From: Magnolia sinica
Taxonomy: Eukaryota > Streptophyta > Magnoliopsida > Magnoliales > Magnoliaceae
Direction: 5' to 3'
Length of the DNA: 64,000 nucleotides
Assembly: GCF_029962835.1 (NCBI RefSeq)
Contig: NC_080573.1
Location: 88,264,001-88,328,000 of the forward strand
Each line of letters opens with the position of its first letter. Within the stretch, counting starts at the first letter, position 1. A program made the translations under genes and the position numbers. Positions 9,864 through 22,042 of this stretch are shown piece by piece. Under the pieces are notes generated by a model that saw nothing but the letters and a program-made list of their open reading frames with translations, was not told the DNA's origin and made no database searches.

Positions 9864-10931
9864 GAGCACGAATTTCAGAGTTTTATATCTAATCAAAGTA
9901 AAATCAAGGCAACATTCTGAGAGATAAGTTTGTGTTCTTTTTAAGCTACATTGTGCATGTTTAAAATTCTCTTTTGTTAGCTTTTTATATTTAATTTTGT
10001 TTCTGCATTCCAATCTGATTTGAAAGAGGAATTGGGATATTCCACTTCTTAGAATCAAAATCAAATAGAGCTAGCCCAACTTGATTTAATTTAAAATCAA
10101 TTAGAACTTAGAACCATTTCAAAGTGAGTATTGGACATTGAACTTCTCTATTCGAACTTCTAATCCGATTTGGTTTATTTGGGCTGCTATAAAAGGAGAA
10201 ATCCAGGTATTTTACATTTGTGTAAATCTTATATGATTTTGGTTTCTTTTGAGATTAAGCTAGAAAAATCTCATTATGTTGGTTATCTGAGGAGAGCCAG
10301 AAAACTCAGAGTGTGAGGTTTTTGAATTGTGTAAGCCCATTTGAAAGACACAATTGTGAGGGTTTTAGGTGAACCTGAGAAACCTATTTTCATAGTGAAT
10401 GCTAATATCTCCTGTGTGAGGATATTAGGAGTAGAGTAGCAAGTTGTGTGTCTGTTGTTTATCAGTTGGTGAACACACAGGCGAACCACTATAACTCTTT
10501 GTGTTTTGTGGATGTGTGAATTATTTTCTATATCTTTTATCATTCAAGTTGGTGGGATGTATGTGTGGATGATAATGCTGTAATATTTACATTTCAGGCA
10601 TTGTGCGGAATGTTGTAATAATTTAGATTTCCATTCTTACTATTTACTTTTTATTCCTCTTCAGTTTAAGACATTGATACTTAAACCGTTCTAGTAAGGT
10701 AAGGTTGTCCTGCCATAAACCCTTGGTTTTTATGGTGCAAGGTTGTCCTTAGAACAACATTTGTATCAACCTCCCAAGACTAGAATTTTGAGGTTGCTTT
10801 ACATTTCCATACTATGATTTGTTTAAAAGTGCTATTTATTCATTTAAATTCCACTATTAAAGTTTTAATTTGACACAGTCCTATTCACCCCCCCCCCCCC
10901 CCCCTCTAGGACATATAGCTTGGCCTTTTCA

Positions 10932-11660
10932 GTGGGCTACATCAATGGGCCACACTAATTGGTCTCATACACATCAAGTGGGCTACATCAATAGGCCACA
11001 CTAATGGTCCTCATACACATCAAGTGGGCTACATCAATGGGCCACACTAATGGGCAACACATCAAGTGGACCACATCAATGGCCCTTAAATATATACAAC
11101 AGGTGGACCTTTCTCATGGCCTCAAATACATAACATGTGGGCCCTACACATGGGTCTCATATACATCAAATGGGCCACGTATCTGGGCCTCAAATACATA
11201 AAAAGGGCCATGCGTCATGGGCTTAATACATATCACAATGGGCCTTGCCTATAGGCCACGAATACATCACAATGGACCTTGCCCATGAGGTTCAGATTCA
11301 AGCAGGTGGGCCCCATCATATGGGCATTAAATATAAGGCAGGTGGGCCCTATCACATGGGCTTCAAATATATATCATTATGGGCCTCATGGAGGGGATGC
11401 ACCAATGGGCCTCAAGTAAGCTTGGGCCACACTAAAAATCATTTCAATAGTTGCAGATGTAACATGTGTATCGCTGTACATTATCGTTCCATGGGGCACA
11501 TGGCCCACTAATGATGACCGACATTGTCCAATCATTGTCCAGGTAAATTAGCACCATCCAAACACTTCCCATGTAAATCAGCACCATCCAAACATTGCCA
11601 ATGTAAGTCTGCACCATCCAAACATTGGACGACACCATCTAAACATTGTCCAGCACCATC
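10932..11660. repeat. L-family filler of degenerate short tandem repeats
   Basis: From 10,932 to about 11,420 the sequence is a degenerate series on a unit like GGGCCACACTAATGGGC...ATACATCA, closely resembling 25,280-25,640. From 11,520 to 11,655 a roughly 35-bp unit built on GCACCATCCAAACATTG is repeated about five times. No credible gene; short ORFs here are repeat artefacts. Confidence 0.7.
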
Positions 11661-11665
11661 CATAT
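11661..11665. other. TSD of Copia-B, left (CATAT)
   Basis: CATAT next to the first base of the 5' LTR; repeated at 20,792-20,796. Confidence 0.93.
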
Positions 11666-11929
11666 TGAAAGTGCCCTGGTTTGTCAATTAGCGTGAGTGT
11701 TGAGTCAGCTAGACTGCAAAGCCTCATAGGAAGATCAAATCAAAGTGTCTGTCTCAACAGGATGTGTACAAGTTCGACACAGGTAAATCTAAGCCTCACA
11801 TCCCATGTCCCAAAACACCAGGTATATAAAACCTTAAAACAAACTAGAATATCGTAGGGATTTTAAGTTAAGAAAGCTTTTTCAAAATCAGAAAGTTCTT
11901 TATGTTTCCTTGCTTTGTTGATTTTATCG

Positions 11930-12715
11930 ATACACTTCTCGATAGAATCAACCTGTGTTGTCGATGTCCTCGATGCTTAAAAGATATCATCGAAATGAGG
12001 ACAAAATACATCTAGCAAACGCATATATCTCTAGATGGATTTATCGATGTATTGATATACATATCGATATCATCGATATTTGAATCTCGAGTCCATCGAA
12101 GTTGACTTGATAATATCGATAGACAGATATCCGGCACCCTTGTTTTTACTTAAGAAAACCACATGTGCATCGATATATCAAAGCCGTTATCGATACCATC
12201 GAAGTTCAAATGTTGATGACATCGGAGGGCTCTCGATATTATCCGTCATGGGTGCCTAGTCTTCCAATAATTATTTCAGGGTTGTTTATCTGTGATCGAG
12301 GGTCACTCGATAGAATCAATATTCAAATATCGATGATATCGGTACAGTTTCGATGGCGTCGAACAGGGAGAGAAACGTCCAACAAGCTTAAATGAAAATC
12401 CCTTAGATTTTTCGATGCCTTGACACAGCTATGGATATCATCGACATTCAAATTCCGATGATCTCGAAGGTCCCTCAATCATTCTTGTAAACCTGAAATA
12501 TTTCAAAGCAAGTCTCTCTCATTTTCAAATGTCGAGAAAGCGAACCTCGCATCGATGGAATCAGAGTTCGAAATCTGATGACATCGATACGTGTTTCGAT
12601 TCCCTTGACTAGCTGGCAATTGGTTTCAAAAGCGTATGACATTTAAGTTTATGTCATCGAGCGGACCGTCGATGCTATCGAGAGTATACGCTAGATGATA
12701 TCGAACTCTGTCATA
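11930..12715. promoter_or_regulatory. U3 array of TCGATATCATCGA-type dyad motifs (Copia-B 5' LTR)
   Basis: Many copies of ATCGAT, TCGATATCATCGA, TCGATGACATCGA and similar, irregularly spaced over about 790 bp and ending about 40 bp before the TATA box. Position matches the Copia-A array but the motif differs. Confidence 0.75.
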
Positions 12716-12751
12716 AATGTGACCGTTTTATATCCGTTGAAACCTTTTGCT

Positions 12752-12759
12752 TATATAAA
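12752..12759 (+). promoter_or_regulatory. TATA box of Copia-B 5' LTR
   Basis: TATATAAA, followed by AGAGAACTTG; the same context occurs in the 3' LTR at 19,559-19,566. Confidence 0.8.
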
Positions 12760-13931
12760 GAGAACTTGTCTATTGTTGCTGGTAGAGAAAGAAGAGAGTG
12801 CTTGAGTGTTTTACCTTAGATCATATACCTAAAGCCCTTTTTCTCAGGGAAGTTCATCCTCTAATCCACCCTCATCATTGATATTCAATAGAGTGGATTG
12901 GAGAATGAACTTCGGCATTCAAGGATCCTCTAGCTACTGCCTTAATGGCAAATCATTACGCCAAGATGCCTTGAATGCAAAATTAAAATCACTCTTTCTT
13001 CCTTATAGGAAAACATTTTATAGAGTAGGATTTCGTCTTAACCTTGACCCAACCCGAAGCCTCGTATTGGTACATCATCTAAGTTGCGGATCAAGGAAGT
13101 TGAAGATTCTTCATCAACAAGGAGGAGAACTTTGTCAACAAGTTGAATCAGACTCATCCACTTATTTGTAAGTTATTAGAGTCCAGAGGATAATTATGAT
13201 CATTCCTTTTTAGGATTGGTTCTAAGGTGTTTCTCACCCTTGCAAGCCCTCGTAGGAGTCCTCCAGCGGGAGTGTACAAGGTAGGTGCGTTGTGTTGACC
13301 CTCACTCCGTGGAAAGCATAAACAGTTAGGGTCTAGTGGAAGATCCTTGGCCAATATGCCTAAAAGTAGGTGTTATGTGTTGACCCTTGCTCGTGAGAGC
13401 ATAAACACAGGTTCCTTGTGTGGATCCTTGGCCAATGTGCCTAAAACTCGGGTGCTATGTGTTAACCCTTGCTCAGGGAACATAAACAGTCAGCCTTAGT
13501 GTTGGTTGTATAGGTTGAAGGTGAACCTGATTTAAAACCTTAGGTTTGAGTGCTGTCGCCGGGAGTGGAGTAGATAAGTACTCGAACCACTATAAAAATG
13601 ACTGTGTTTGAGATTGTTATTCTTTTGATTGTGTGATTTGCTTTAATACTTTCATATCTGAGATCACACCTCACACACATACATAATCATATCCATCATA
13701 TATTAGTTTGCATGTTGTTCATTTATTGAATAGTTTGTGATTGGATCCTCTACCGGGCTTGGAAGCCAGTAGAGTTACTTTTGAGAAATCCTGATAAGTA
13801 TCGTCTGCTAGGATTAGTGTAATAGGATTTTTAATAAATCGTAAAAACTTTAAAAAGTCTTATTCATCCCCCTTTAGGACATATTGGCATATTCCTACTT
13901 CAATTAAAGCGGTCATCACCACAATTTCAAT

Positions 13932-13945
13932 TGGTATCAGAGTGG
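13932..13945 (+). other. Primer binding site of Copia-B, tRNA-Met type
   Basis: TGGTATCAGAG begins two bases after the LTR end. The first 11 bases match the usual plant initiator tRNA-Met primer site; the next three differ. Confidence 0.88.
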
Positions 13946-14000
13946 GTCTCTCTTTAAGGGCTTCACTGCCTAGAGATTGATCTTAACTGAAGTTGGGAGT

Positions 14001-16097
14001 ATGGCCAAAGGAGAGGGCTCATTAGTCACTAGACTTCCAGTGTTTGATGGATCAAATTATGCATACTGGAAGGCTAGGATGCACTGCTTTCTAAGATCTT
14101 TGGATCATGATGTTTGGGATATAGTTGAAAGTGGATATGTGCCACCATTTGAACAAGTTATACTTGACAGTGGCACAACCATCACAAAACCCAAACCGAA
14201 AGAAAAGTGGACGACGTTCAATAAAGAAAAATAGACTACTGAAGCTAAAGCTATGAACGCCATCTACTATGCCATGTCCCAAGATATATTCAATCACATA
14301 AGTATGTGTGGGACATCTAAAGAGGCATGGGATCTATTGGAAACAACCCATGAAGGTACAAGCACTATGAAGAGATCTAAACTACAACTCCTAACTTCAT
14401 AGTTCGAAAGTCTCAGAATGGAAGAGCATGAGACCTTTATGGAGTTTTTCATAAAGTTGAATATCATTTGTAACTCCATGGGTGGATTAGGAGAGAAAGT
14501 TTCGGTACCAAAAATCTGTAGGAAAATTCTAAGATCCCTACCGGAATGGTTCAATCCTAAAGTAACAACCATTGAAGAGCGTAGGAACATAGATGAAATG
14601 AAAGTAGAAGAACTAGTAGGTTCCCTACTAACTTTTGAACTACACTTCAAACAGATCCCAAAATCCAAAACAATTGTCCTAAAAACTTCAAAGAAAACAA
14701 CAAATGAGGACAGTGGAAGTGAAAAAGATGATGAAGATGAGGAAGTGGCTTTGTTGGCACAACGATTCAAGAAATTCTTTCAAAAGAATCGTGGTCGTCC
14801 CTCCAAAGGTAGAAAGGTGGACAACAAACCCTCTGTAGGCAAATTTGATAGAAAGACCAAAGAACCACAATGCTATGCCTATTAAAAGTATGGACACCTA
14901 TCTACTGAATGTCTAAACTGAAAAACTAAGGGCAAGGCGATGGCTGCCACATGGGATGATACAGAAGAGTTAAACTCAGAATCTAGTGACTCAGAGAGTG
15001 ATGGAGACCAGAAATTCTTGAAAATTCTTATGGTCTTCACTACTCCAATCATTCCCAGTGAATCTGAAAATAAGAAAGAACAGCAAACCACTAAATCATT
15101 TCCATTAGATAATGAGGAAATTGAAAAGGAAGAAGAAGAAGAACAAAACAAGCTACGAGATGCTTACAATCAACTATACAATCATAGCATCAAAGTTATT
15201 AAAAGACTTGGAATATCTGAGAATACGAAGAAATTGTTACAAAAAGATTTGGATAAAACTCTGGAAATAAATACACACCTAATCAATGACTTACATCAAT
15301 ATCACTTAGATAATGACAGACTTAAGAGAATTAACACCTTTCTTAAATCAGAATCTGAAAAACTAAATAGACAGGTTGAGCAATTAAAAGACAAAAATAT
15401 GCTCCTACAAAATGAAAATCATACACTTTTGTTTGATCTAGAAGAGTCCAGAAAAATTGCCAAGCACTGTAAGTTTTCCCAGAGTGGTGAAAAGATAGAA
15501 AAACTTTTAGGTATGGGAAAATTTGGAAATAACAAAAATAGCTTAGAATATGAACAAGTTAAACCAAAAACTGGATATGAAGCACAAATAGAAAAATCTG
15601 GTGCTTCCAAAAGTAATATAAGAACTAACAGGATGAAGAAACCATTAAATCAAGTGGGTGAATCAAATGAAAAAGCTAAAACTACCACAACAAAAGATTC
15701 TGTTACAAAATGGGTAATTAAAGAAAAGAAAAATTGCTTTGCTACTCATACAAAACTTTCAATAGGAAAAAATACTAAGTGGTACTTAGACAGTGGTTGC
15801 TTAAGACATGTCACAGGTGACAAATTTCTTCTTTTAAACTATACAGATCTTTATAATGGGATAGTCACCTATGGAGATGGAACCACCACCAAAGTAATTG
15901 GACAAGGAATCATAAGAGGAATTAATTCGCTTAAAAATGTGAATGCTTTCTGCATAAAAGGATTGGCACATAATCTACTAAGCATATCTCAAATCTATGA
16001 TAATAAGTACGTGGTTACATTCAACGAAGACAAATGTGAAATCTTAGACCTATCAAGAAAAACAGTTATGAAGGGTTGTCACACAAATAACCACTAA
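14001..16097 (+). pseudogene. Copia-B gag-protease, single frame with several stops
   Basis: From ATG 14,001 (MAKGEGSLVTRLPVFDGSNY) one frame continues to 16,097, interrupted by TAG 14,232, a TAG near 14,400, TAA 14,883 and a TGA near 14,920. The UBN2-type gag core is clear (FMEFFIKLNIICNSMGGLGE). The zinc knuckle is damaged: CYAY-stop-KYGHLSTEC has lost its second cysteine. A long acidic and lysine-rich coiled-coil-like tail follows (14,940-15,700). The protease carries KWYLDSGCLRHVTGDK (15,777-15,824) with intact D-S-G and ends with LAHNLLSISQIYDNKY. Gag packages RNA and protease cleaves the polyprotein. The coding sequence then stops, with no integrase or RT. Confidence 0.9.
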
Positions 16098-16713
16098 CGT
16101 GTCTTCAAAGGCAAAGTAGGGCTGATTCCTATGCCTATCAATATCAAGCATGAAATGCAAGTCCAGGTCAAGCATCTAGATCTGGATATTTGCTGAAATG
16201 ATACAATTTTTTACTGAGCTCTAAATGATATATCTGAGGTTCCTCACCTCAATCTTTTGTATATAAACATTCAAATGTTTATAATTTCGATGTGTGCATT
16301 GATTGTACAAAATTTTGCTATGTATACTGTTGATAAATAGATATACCAATAGTATACATGGAAGATTGTCTAAATGCTGAAAAATGAAAACATTCACCTT
16401 TAAGACACCTATCGATAATTTGAGTGAACAGTTCGATTGCATCGATCTAGAATCGATACCATCGATGATCTCTCAAGAAGCTAAATAGTCGAGACAGTTG
16501 AAATTCCTTCTGATCTTCATTGAAAATATCGATAAAGTACCCCGATGTCATCGAAACAATGCTTCATGATATCAATGGTTACTGGAAAATTAAAGATGAA
16601 AGAACGGAAAAAGAGACTCACTAGTTGATCTTAGAATGGGATTACATTTCTCAGAACAGGTTTCCTTTCAAATAAAAATGTCTAAAAATCTGGTTCTTCC
16701 ATAACAACCCTCA
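16098..16713 (+). other. Copia-B spacer replacing integrase-RT-RNase H
   Basis: No pol motif in any frame. AT-rich DNA with an ATCGAT-type motif cluster at 16,410-16,565, followed by about 150 bp leading to the accessory ORF. Confidence 0.75.
16410..16565. promoter_or_regulatory. Internal cluster of ATCGAT-type motifs before Copia-B accessory ORF
   Basis: Copies such as TATCGATAATTTG, TTGCATCGATC, GAATCGATACCATCGATG and CGATGTCATCGAAAC. It is the same motif type as the Copia-B LTR array and lies 150-300 bp upstream of ATG 16,714. Confidence 0.55.
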
Positions 16714-17697
16714 ATGAAGAGCAAGAATGGAAAGAATAAAGCAATTGGCTCATCCCCACTTTTCAACTTGAATCTTGTGGCAGAACGATCAGTTTAGAGG
16801 GAGAGCATTATACCTTTTGGGATCATCAATCTCTTAGAACTAATTGGATGGGGGAATATCATGAATCTTGGTGGTGGATTTCAGCATAATCTGGTGTATA
16901 AGTTTTTTAGTCTAATCTATAGTGTTGAAAATAATCCTCCAATTGTTTCAGTAGCTGTCACAAATCGGACCGAGCACATCACTCCTAGACTGATAAGCTG
17001 ATTGATTGGGGTAGAGGTCACTAGAATACCTGTATCAGAACAAAATATGAATGGTCTTGGTGTATGGGGTGAAGTTACTCAAGCATTGTGTAATGATGCT
17101 ACTATACCGAGAAATGCAAAGAATATCCTTCATGTTAAATATCTCAATCCTGTATACAAAATTCTTCACAACATTTTCAGCACAAATGTCTATCCCTGTG
17201 AAGTCTCTGGCAACATGCTTTCTCCATACATGTTAAATGTCTTGTGTGATGTTCATCTCGGTATTCACATCTTCCTACCCACTCTTATTCTATAACAATT
17301 AATTCAGGTGTGTTCAGATGAATCCATCACTGTACTTCCATTCCCATGTCTTATATCCAAGCTATCTCGATAATTTGGGCTATCTTCTACTAACGATCTC
17401 CCATGCCCGTGTGCCTGGTTTAATCATGAAGACATCTGCAATATCATTGCCAATGTATCTCATAAGGGAAAAATCGATTCAAACTCAGACAAAGGGTATC
17501 CTATGCACAGCCTAATCTTTATTGAGAACATTCAGGCTGTCCCCAAACAAGATACTATCCAGGATCTGCTTGAGAGATAATCCTACATCATGAAGTGGCT
17601 GGATGACTGTGAAGCCTATCTATTGGAGATCAAAACCATGCTGGTAACTCAACAACATGCTACTCAACAAATTCTCGATGCCTTACCAGCACAGTAA
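16714..17697 (+). pseudogene. Accessory ORF of Copia-B (same family as 7,402-8,535), broken
   Basis: A 328-codon frame from ATG 16,714 (MKSKNGKNKAIGSS) to TAA 17,695, with stops at 16,795 (TAG), 16,999 (TGA), 17,293 (TAA), about 17,371 (TAA) and 17,578 (TAA), all in one frame. Conserved blocks match the other two copies: IIPFGIINLLELIGWGNIM, then TPRLIS, then VYKILHNIFSTNVYPCEVSG and IFLPTLIL. The C-terminal part (WLDDCEAYLLEIKTMLVTQQ) is helical, as in the others. The N-terminal basic segment is shorter. Function unknown. Its retention in an element that lost all of pol is notable. Confidence 0.7.
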
Positions 17698-18488
17698 AGG
17701 TTTTTGACTGTCTAACGTATGACCAATGCATCACATACCTGGAGTCTCCTTGAAATGTTAAGGGCATAAAATGTCTTTTTGAATGCTCTTCGCTCATATA
17801 TTTATGTGTGTCATGCATTACTAATCTACCAAGTGTGAATAGTTTTTGTTGATATCCTTTAAGTAAAGAATATACTTCGGTGTTGGGGGCCTGTAAATTT
17901 ACTACTGTCTGTGGCAGTATGTGTTTTGGATATTTGGATATGGCTATTATAATTCAATATTTTTATTGCCGTGATTATGTCTCATCTGTCCTCTGGTTTA
18001 TTTAGTTTCTGACATATAGCATGCATGTGATGTTTTTGATCATGAGTTTATTTGCTTCTATCACTGATCTATGTGATCTGCTATGCATACATAGTTACTA
18101 CAAATGATGTCTGATTAATCAACTGTTTGACCATTATACATCTATATGATATATGCATATTCCATAAATATTGGTTCGCCCACATGTCTTTAAACTTCAG
18201 TCAATATCAACTGCTATATCTTTACCAATGATTGACAAAAAGGGGGAGAACGATTCAAACACCCAGAACAAAAAATTGTATATCTACTTGAATGGTGCTG
18301 CAGGTGTTAGGGGGTGTAGCTGCACCAAACAAGGGGGAGTTTTGCAGTTAAGGGGAGCAGCTTTTGGATGTGTTGTGTATATGTCATTGTTAGCATTGTA
18401 CAATTATGTAAAGAACATGTACACATAATTTAGGATGTCAGTATAGAAGCTATTCTATGATGTTTTGGTATTTTGTCATGTAATTGAC
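17698..18488 (+). other. Copia-B 3' untranslated region
   Basis: Noncoding. A polypurine-like GACAAAAAGGGGGAGA lies at 18,234-18,249, about 250 bp before the true tract. A short G-rich patch is at 18,300-18,360 (GGGGGTGTAGCTGC). No ORF worth naming. Confidence 0.65.
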
Positions 18489-18500
18489 AAAGGGGGAAAT
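18489..18500 (+). other. Copia-B polypurine tract
   Basis: AAAGGGGGAAAT directly before the 3' LTR. Confidence 0.9.
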
Positions 18501-20791
18501 TGAAAGTGCCCTGGTTTGTCAATTAGCGTGAGTGTTGAATAAGCTAGACTATAAATCCACATAGGAAGATCAAATCAAAGCGTCTATCTCAACCGGATGT
18601 GTGCAAGCTCGCCACAGGTAAATCTAAGACTCACATCCCATGTTCCAAAACACCAGGTATATAAAACCCTAAAACAAACTAGAATATCATGGGGTTTTAA
18701 AGTTAAGAAAACTTTTTCAAAATCAGAAAATTCTCTAAGTTTTCTTACATTGTCAATTTTATCGCTACACTTCTCGATAGAATCGACCTGTGCTGTCAAT
18801 GTCCTCAATGCTTAAACGATATCATTGAAATGAGGACAAAATGCATCCAGTAAACATATATATCTCTGGATGGATTTATCGATGTATCGATATACATATC
18901 GATATCATCGATATTTAAATCTTGAGTCCATTGAAGTAGACTCGATAATAATGACAGACAGATATCCGACGCCCCTATTTTTACTTAAGAAAATCACATG
19001 TGCATCGAGGGGCAAAGGTCGATGACATCGGAGGGCTCTCAATATTATCGGTCATGGAAGCCTAGTCTTTTAGCAATTATTTTAAGGTTGTTTCTTTGTG
19101 ATCGAGGGTCACTCGATAGAATTGATATTTAAATATCGATGATATCAGTACAGTTTCGATGGCATCGAAAAGGGATAGAAACTGTCCAGCAAGCTTAAAC
19201 GAAAATATCTTGGATTTATCGATGCCTCGACACAGCTATCGATATCATCGACATTCAAATTCCGATGATCTCGAAGGTCCCTCGATCATTCTTGTAAACC
19301 TGAAATATTTCAAAGCAAGTCTCTCTCATTTTCAAATGTCGAGAAATCGAACCTCGCATTGATGGAATCAGAGTTCGAAATCCAATGACATTAATATGTG
19401 TTTCGATTCCCTTGACCAGCTGGAAATTGGTTTTAAAAGCATTTAACATTTGAGTTTGTGTCATCAAGCGGACAATCGATGCTATCGAGAGTATATGCTC
19501 GATGATATCGAACTCTGTCATAAATGTGACCGTTTTATATCCGTTGGAACCTTTTGCCTATATAAAGAGAACTTGTCTATTGTTATTGGTAGAGAAAGAA
19601 GAGAGTGCTTTTGAGTGTTTTACCTTAGATCATATACCCAAAGCCCTTTCTCTCAGGGAAGTTCATCCTCCAATCCACCCTCATCATTGATATTCAATAG
19701 AGTGGATTGGGGAATGAACTTCCGCATTCAAGGATCCTCTAGCTACTACCTTAATGGCAAATCATTAAGCTGAGATGCCTTGAATGCATAATCGAAATCA
19801 CTCTATCTTCTTTATAGGAAAACATTTTATAGAGTAGGATTCTGTCTTAACCTTGACCCAACCTGAAGCCTCGTATTGGTACATCATCTGAGTTACGGAT
19901 CAAGGAAGTTGAAGATTCTTCATCAACAAGGAGGAGAACTTTATCAATGTGCTGAATGGGACTCATCCACTTATTTGTAAGTTATTAGAGTCTAGAGGAC
20001 ACTTATGATCATTCCTTTTTAGGATTAGGTCTAAGGTGTTTCTAACCCTTGCAAGCCCTCATAAGAGGCCTCTGGCGGGAGTGTACGTGGTGGGTGCGTT
20101 GTGTTGACCCTTGCTCTGTGGAGAGCATAAACAGTTAGGGTCTTATGGAAGATCCTTGGCCAGTGTGCCTAAAAGTGGGTGCTATGTGTTGACCCTTTCT
20201 TGTGAGAGCATAAACAGAGGTTCCTTGTGTGGATCCTTAGCTAGTGTGCCTAAAACTCGGGTGCTATGTGTTGACCCTTGCTCGGGGAACATAAACAGTT
20301 AGCCTCAGTATAGATTGTAAAGGTTAAAGGTGAACCTGATTTAAAACCTTATTTTTGAGGTGAACCACTGTGAAACCTCCTTAGTGAAATTCGGTACACT
20401 CAAGGGTTGAGTGTGGTTACCGGGAGTGGAGTAGACAAGTAGTCGAACCACTATAAAAATGACTGTGTTTGAGATTGTTATTTTTTTTATTGTGTGATTT
20501 ACTTTAATACTTTCATATCTGAGATCACATCTCACACACATACACAGTCATATCCATCATATATTAGTTTGCATGTTGTTCATTTCTTGAATAGTTTGTG
20601 ATTGGATCCTCTACCGGGCTTGGAAGCTAGTAAAGTTACTTTTGAGAAATCCTGATAAATATCGTCTGTTAGGATTAGTGTAATAGGATTTTTAATAAAT
20701 CATAAAAACTTTAAAAAGTCCTATTCACCCCCCCTCTAGGACATATTGGCATATTCCTACTTTAATTAAAGCGGTCCTCACCGCAATTTCA
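18501..20791 (+). repeat. Copia-B 3' LTR (2,291 bp)
   Basis: Same ends as the 5' LTR. It has the motif array at about 18,760-19,510, TATATAAA at 19,559-19,566 and the terminal CGCAATTTCA. It differs from the 5' copy by scattered substitutions and small indels. Confidence 0.95.
18760..19510. promoter_or_regulatory. U3 motif array of Copia-B 3' LTR
   Basis: Counterpart of 11,930-12,715. Several TCGAT cores have decayed by C/T or G/A changes in this copy. Confidence 0.7.
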
Positions 20792-20796
20792 CATAT
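20792..20796. other. TSD of Copia-B, right (CATAT)
   Basis: Perfect match to 11,661-11,665. Confidence 0.93.
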
Positions 20797-21991
20797 CATC
20801 TGGACGGTGTGGATAAAATAAATACATCATAGTGGTGTCCATGGAGCTTGCTAAAGTCAACAGGAGCTAAGTAGTTGCACCTTCCAAATGGATGGTTAGG
20901 ATATCACTCAAGCCACGGTGGGGCCCACAGAACTTACTGACTTAGTACAGCAGCCATATAGCTTGTGTGAGTACCAACCATCCCGTCCAGTAGGTGGGTC
21001 CTACACGGGGCCCACGAAACACACACACACACATATATATAATATAATATAATTATATATTATAAAAATAGTAGGTGAGGTATACCACTGTCCAATCGTC
21101 CAGGGATTCGACAGTGAGGATGCAACACATTCATCATGGTAGACCCACACCCCACATGTACACACGTGCAGGGTGGGTCCCACGTGAATAGATAGTGTAG
21201 ATAACACATATCACAGGGGTCCGGTCCCACCATCCTGACATATGGACAGTGAGGATATAGGATAAATACATCAGGGTGGGTCCCACGTGGGGCCCACCAG
21301 CTATATATATCATTATATATATTATATTCTATTATAATAAACCATAGCATCCAGGCCCTGGACGGCCTGTATGAAGGTCCACTAGCACATCTAGGGACTG
21401 GATGTCCTGGATGAAATTAGTGGATCCCACATCCTACGTCCCATGTGGATGGACGAGCTAGACCACACTCTCATCTGGTGGGTCCCACGCCAGCGTGGCC
21501 CACCAAAGTTTTGAATCAAACTGATATTTGTTTTTCCCCTTTAACAGTCCAGCATCAGTTGTTGCTGGACATCTAATACTTGGACGGTCAGGATCAGATC
21601 AGGTGTGTAAATAGTACATACATCATAGGTGGGGTCCAACAGTATGGACGGTTATGATACAATGCATACATCAGGTGCATCCCACCATCTGGACGGTTTG
21701 GATCTAACACATATATCATAAGGGGTGGGCCCCACCTGTCCACACCTATCCACTGACATCAGCAGTAGTAGCTGCTGCTACTTCAGCAAAGGGGTGCACG
21801 GCGTGGATGAAGCCCACATCACAATGGGCCGCATTCAGATGGACGGATGGTTGGAAGAAACACATACAGCTTGGTGGGTCTTCACCGTCCAAGTTGCTAG
21901 ACGGTGGATACACCATATACATCAAAGTGGGCTCCACTGTATGGAAGGCGTGGATATATCACATGCATCAGGTGGGCCACATGGCATCAAA

Positions 21992-22042
<51 letters not shown>

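Larger units (their letters stand above)
1721..10931 (+). mobile_element. Copia-A, SIRE/Maximus-like LTR retrotransposon, 5' truncated
   Basis: Order on the plus strand: remnant of 5' LTR (1,721-2,148), tRNA-Met primer site, gag, protease, integrase, RT, RNase H, an accessory ORF, polypurine tract and full 3' LTR (8,970-10,931). The PR-IN-RT-RH order is diagnostic of Copia. The long gag tail after the zinc knuckle and the extra ORF after pol fit the SIRE/Maximus group. No TSD can be checked because the 5' end is lost. Frameshifts, stops and loss of the RT active-site segment make it non-functional. A solo LTR of the same family lies at 26,683-28,656. Confidence 0.92.
8970..10931 (+). repeat. 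Copia-A 3' LTR (1,962 bp)
   Basis: Starts TGTAAGTGCTATGG right after the polypurine tract and ends GGCCTTTTCA, with TG...CA termini. The U3 contains the CGACCAGTCG array and a TATA box. The last 430 bp match the 5' LTR remnant. The reverse complement of the whole unit occurs as a solo LTR at 26,683-28,656. A run of 17 C occurs at 10,888-10,904. Confidence 0.95.
11666..13929 (+). repeat. Copia-B 5' LTR (2,264 bp)
   Basis: TGAAAGTGCCCTGG ... CACAATTTCA, repeated at 18,501-20,791. It contains a U3 array of TCGATATCATCGA-type motifs, a TATATAAA box at 12,752, and near its 3' end TTCATCCCCCTTTAGGACATA, which resembles the Copia-A LTR end. Confidence 0.95.
11666..20791 (+). mobile_element. Copia-B, non-autonomous SIRE/Maximus-like element
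   Basis: Bounded by LTRs of 2,264 and 2,291 bp and a perfect CATAT duplication. The order inside is PBS, gag-protease, spacer, accessory ORF, polypurine tract. Integrase, RT and RNase H are wholly absent between 16,097 and 16,714, so the element would depend on enzymes from a relative. The LTRs differ at several per cent of sites in the stretches I compared, so it is older than Gypsy-T. Confidence 0.93.
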
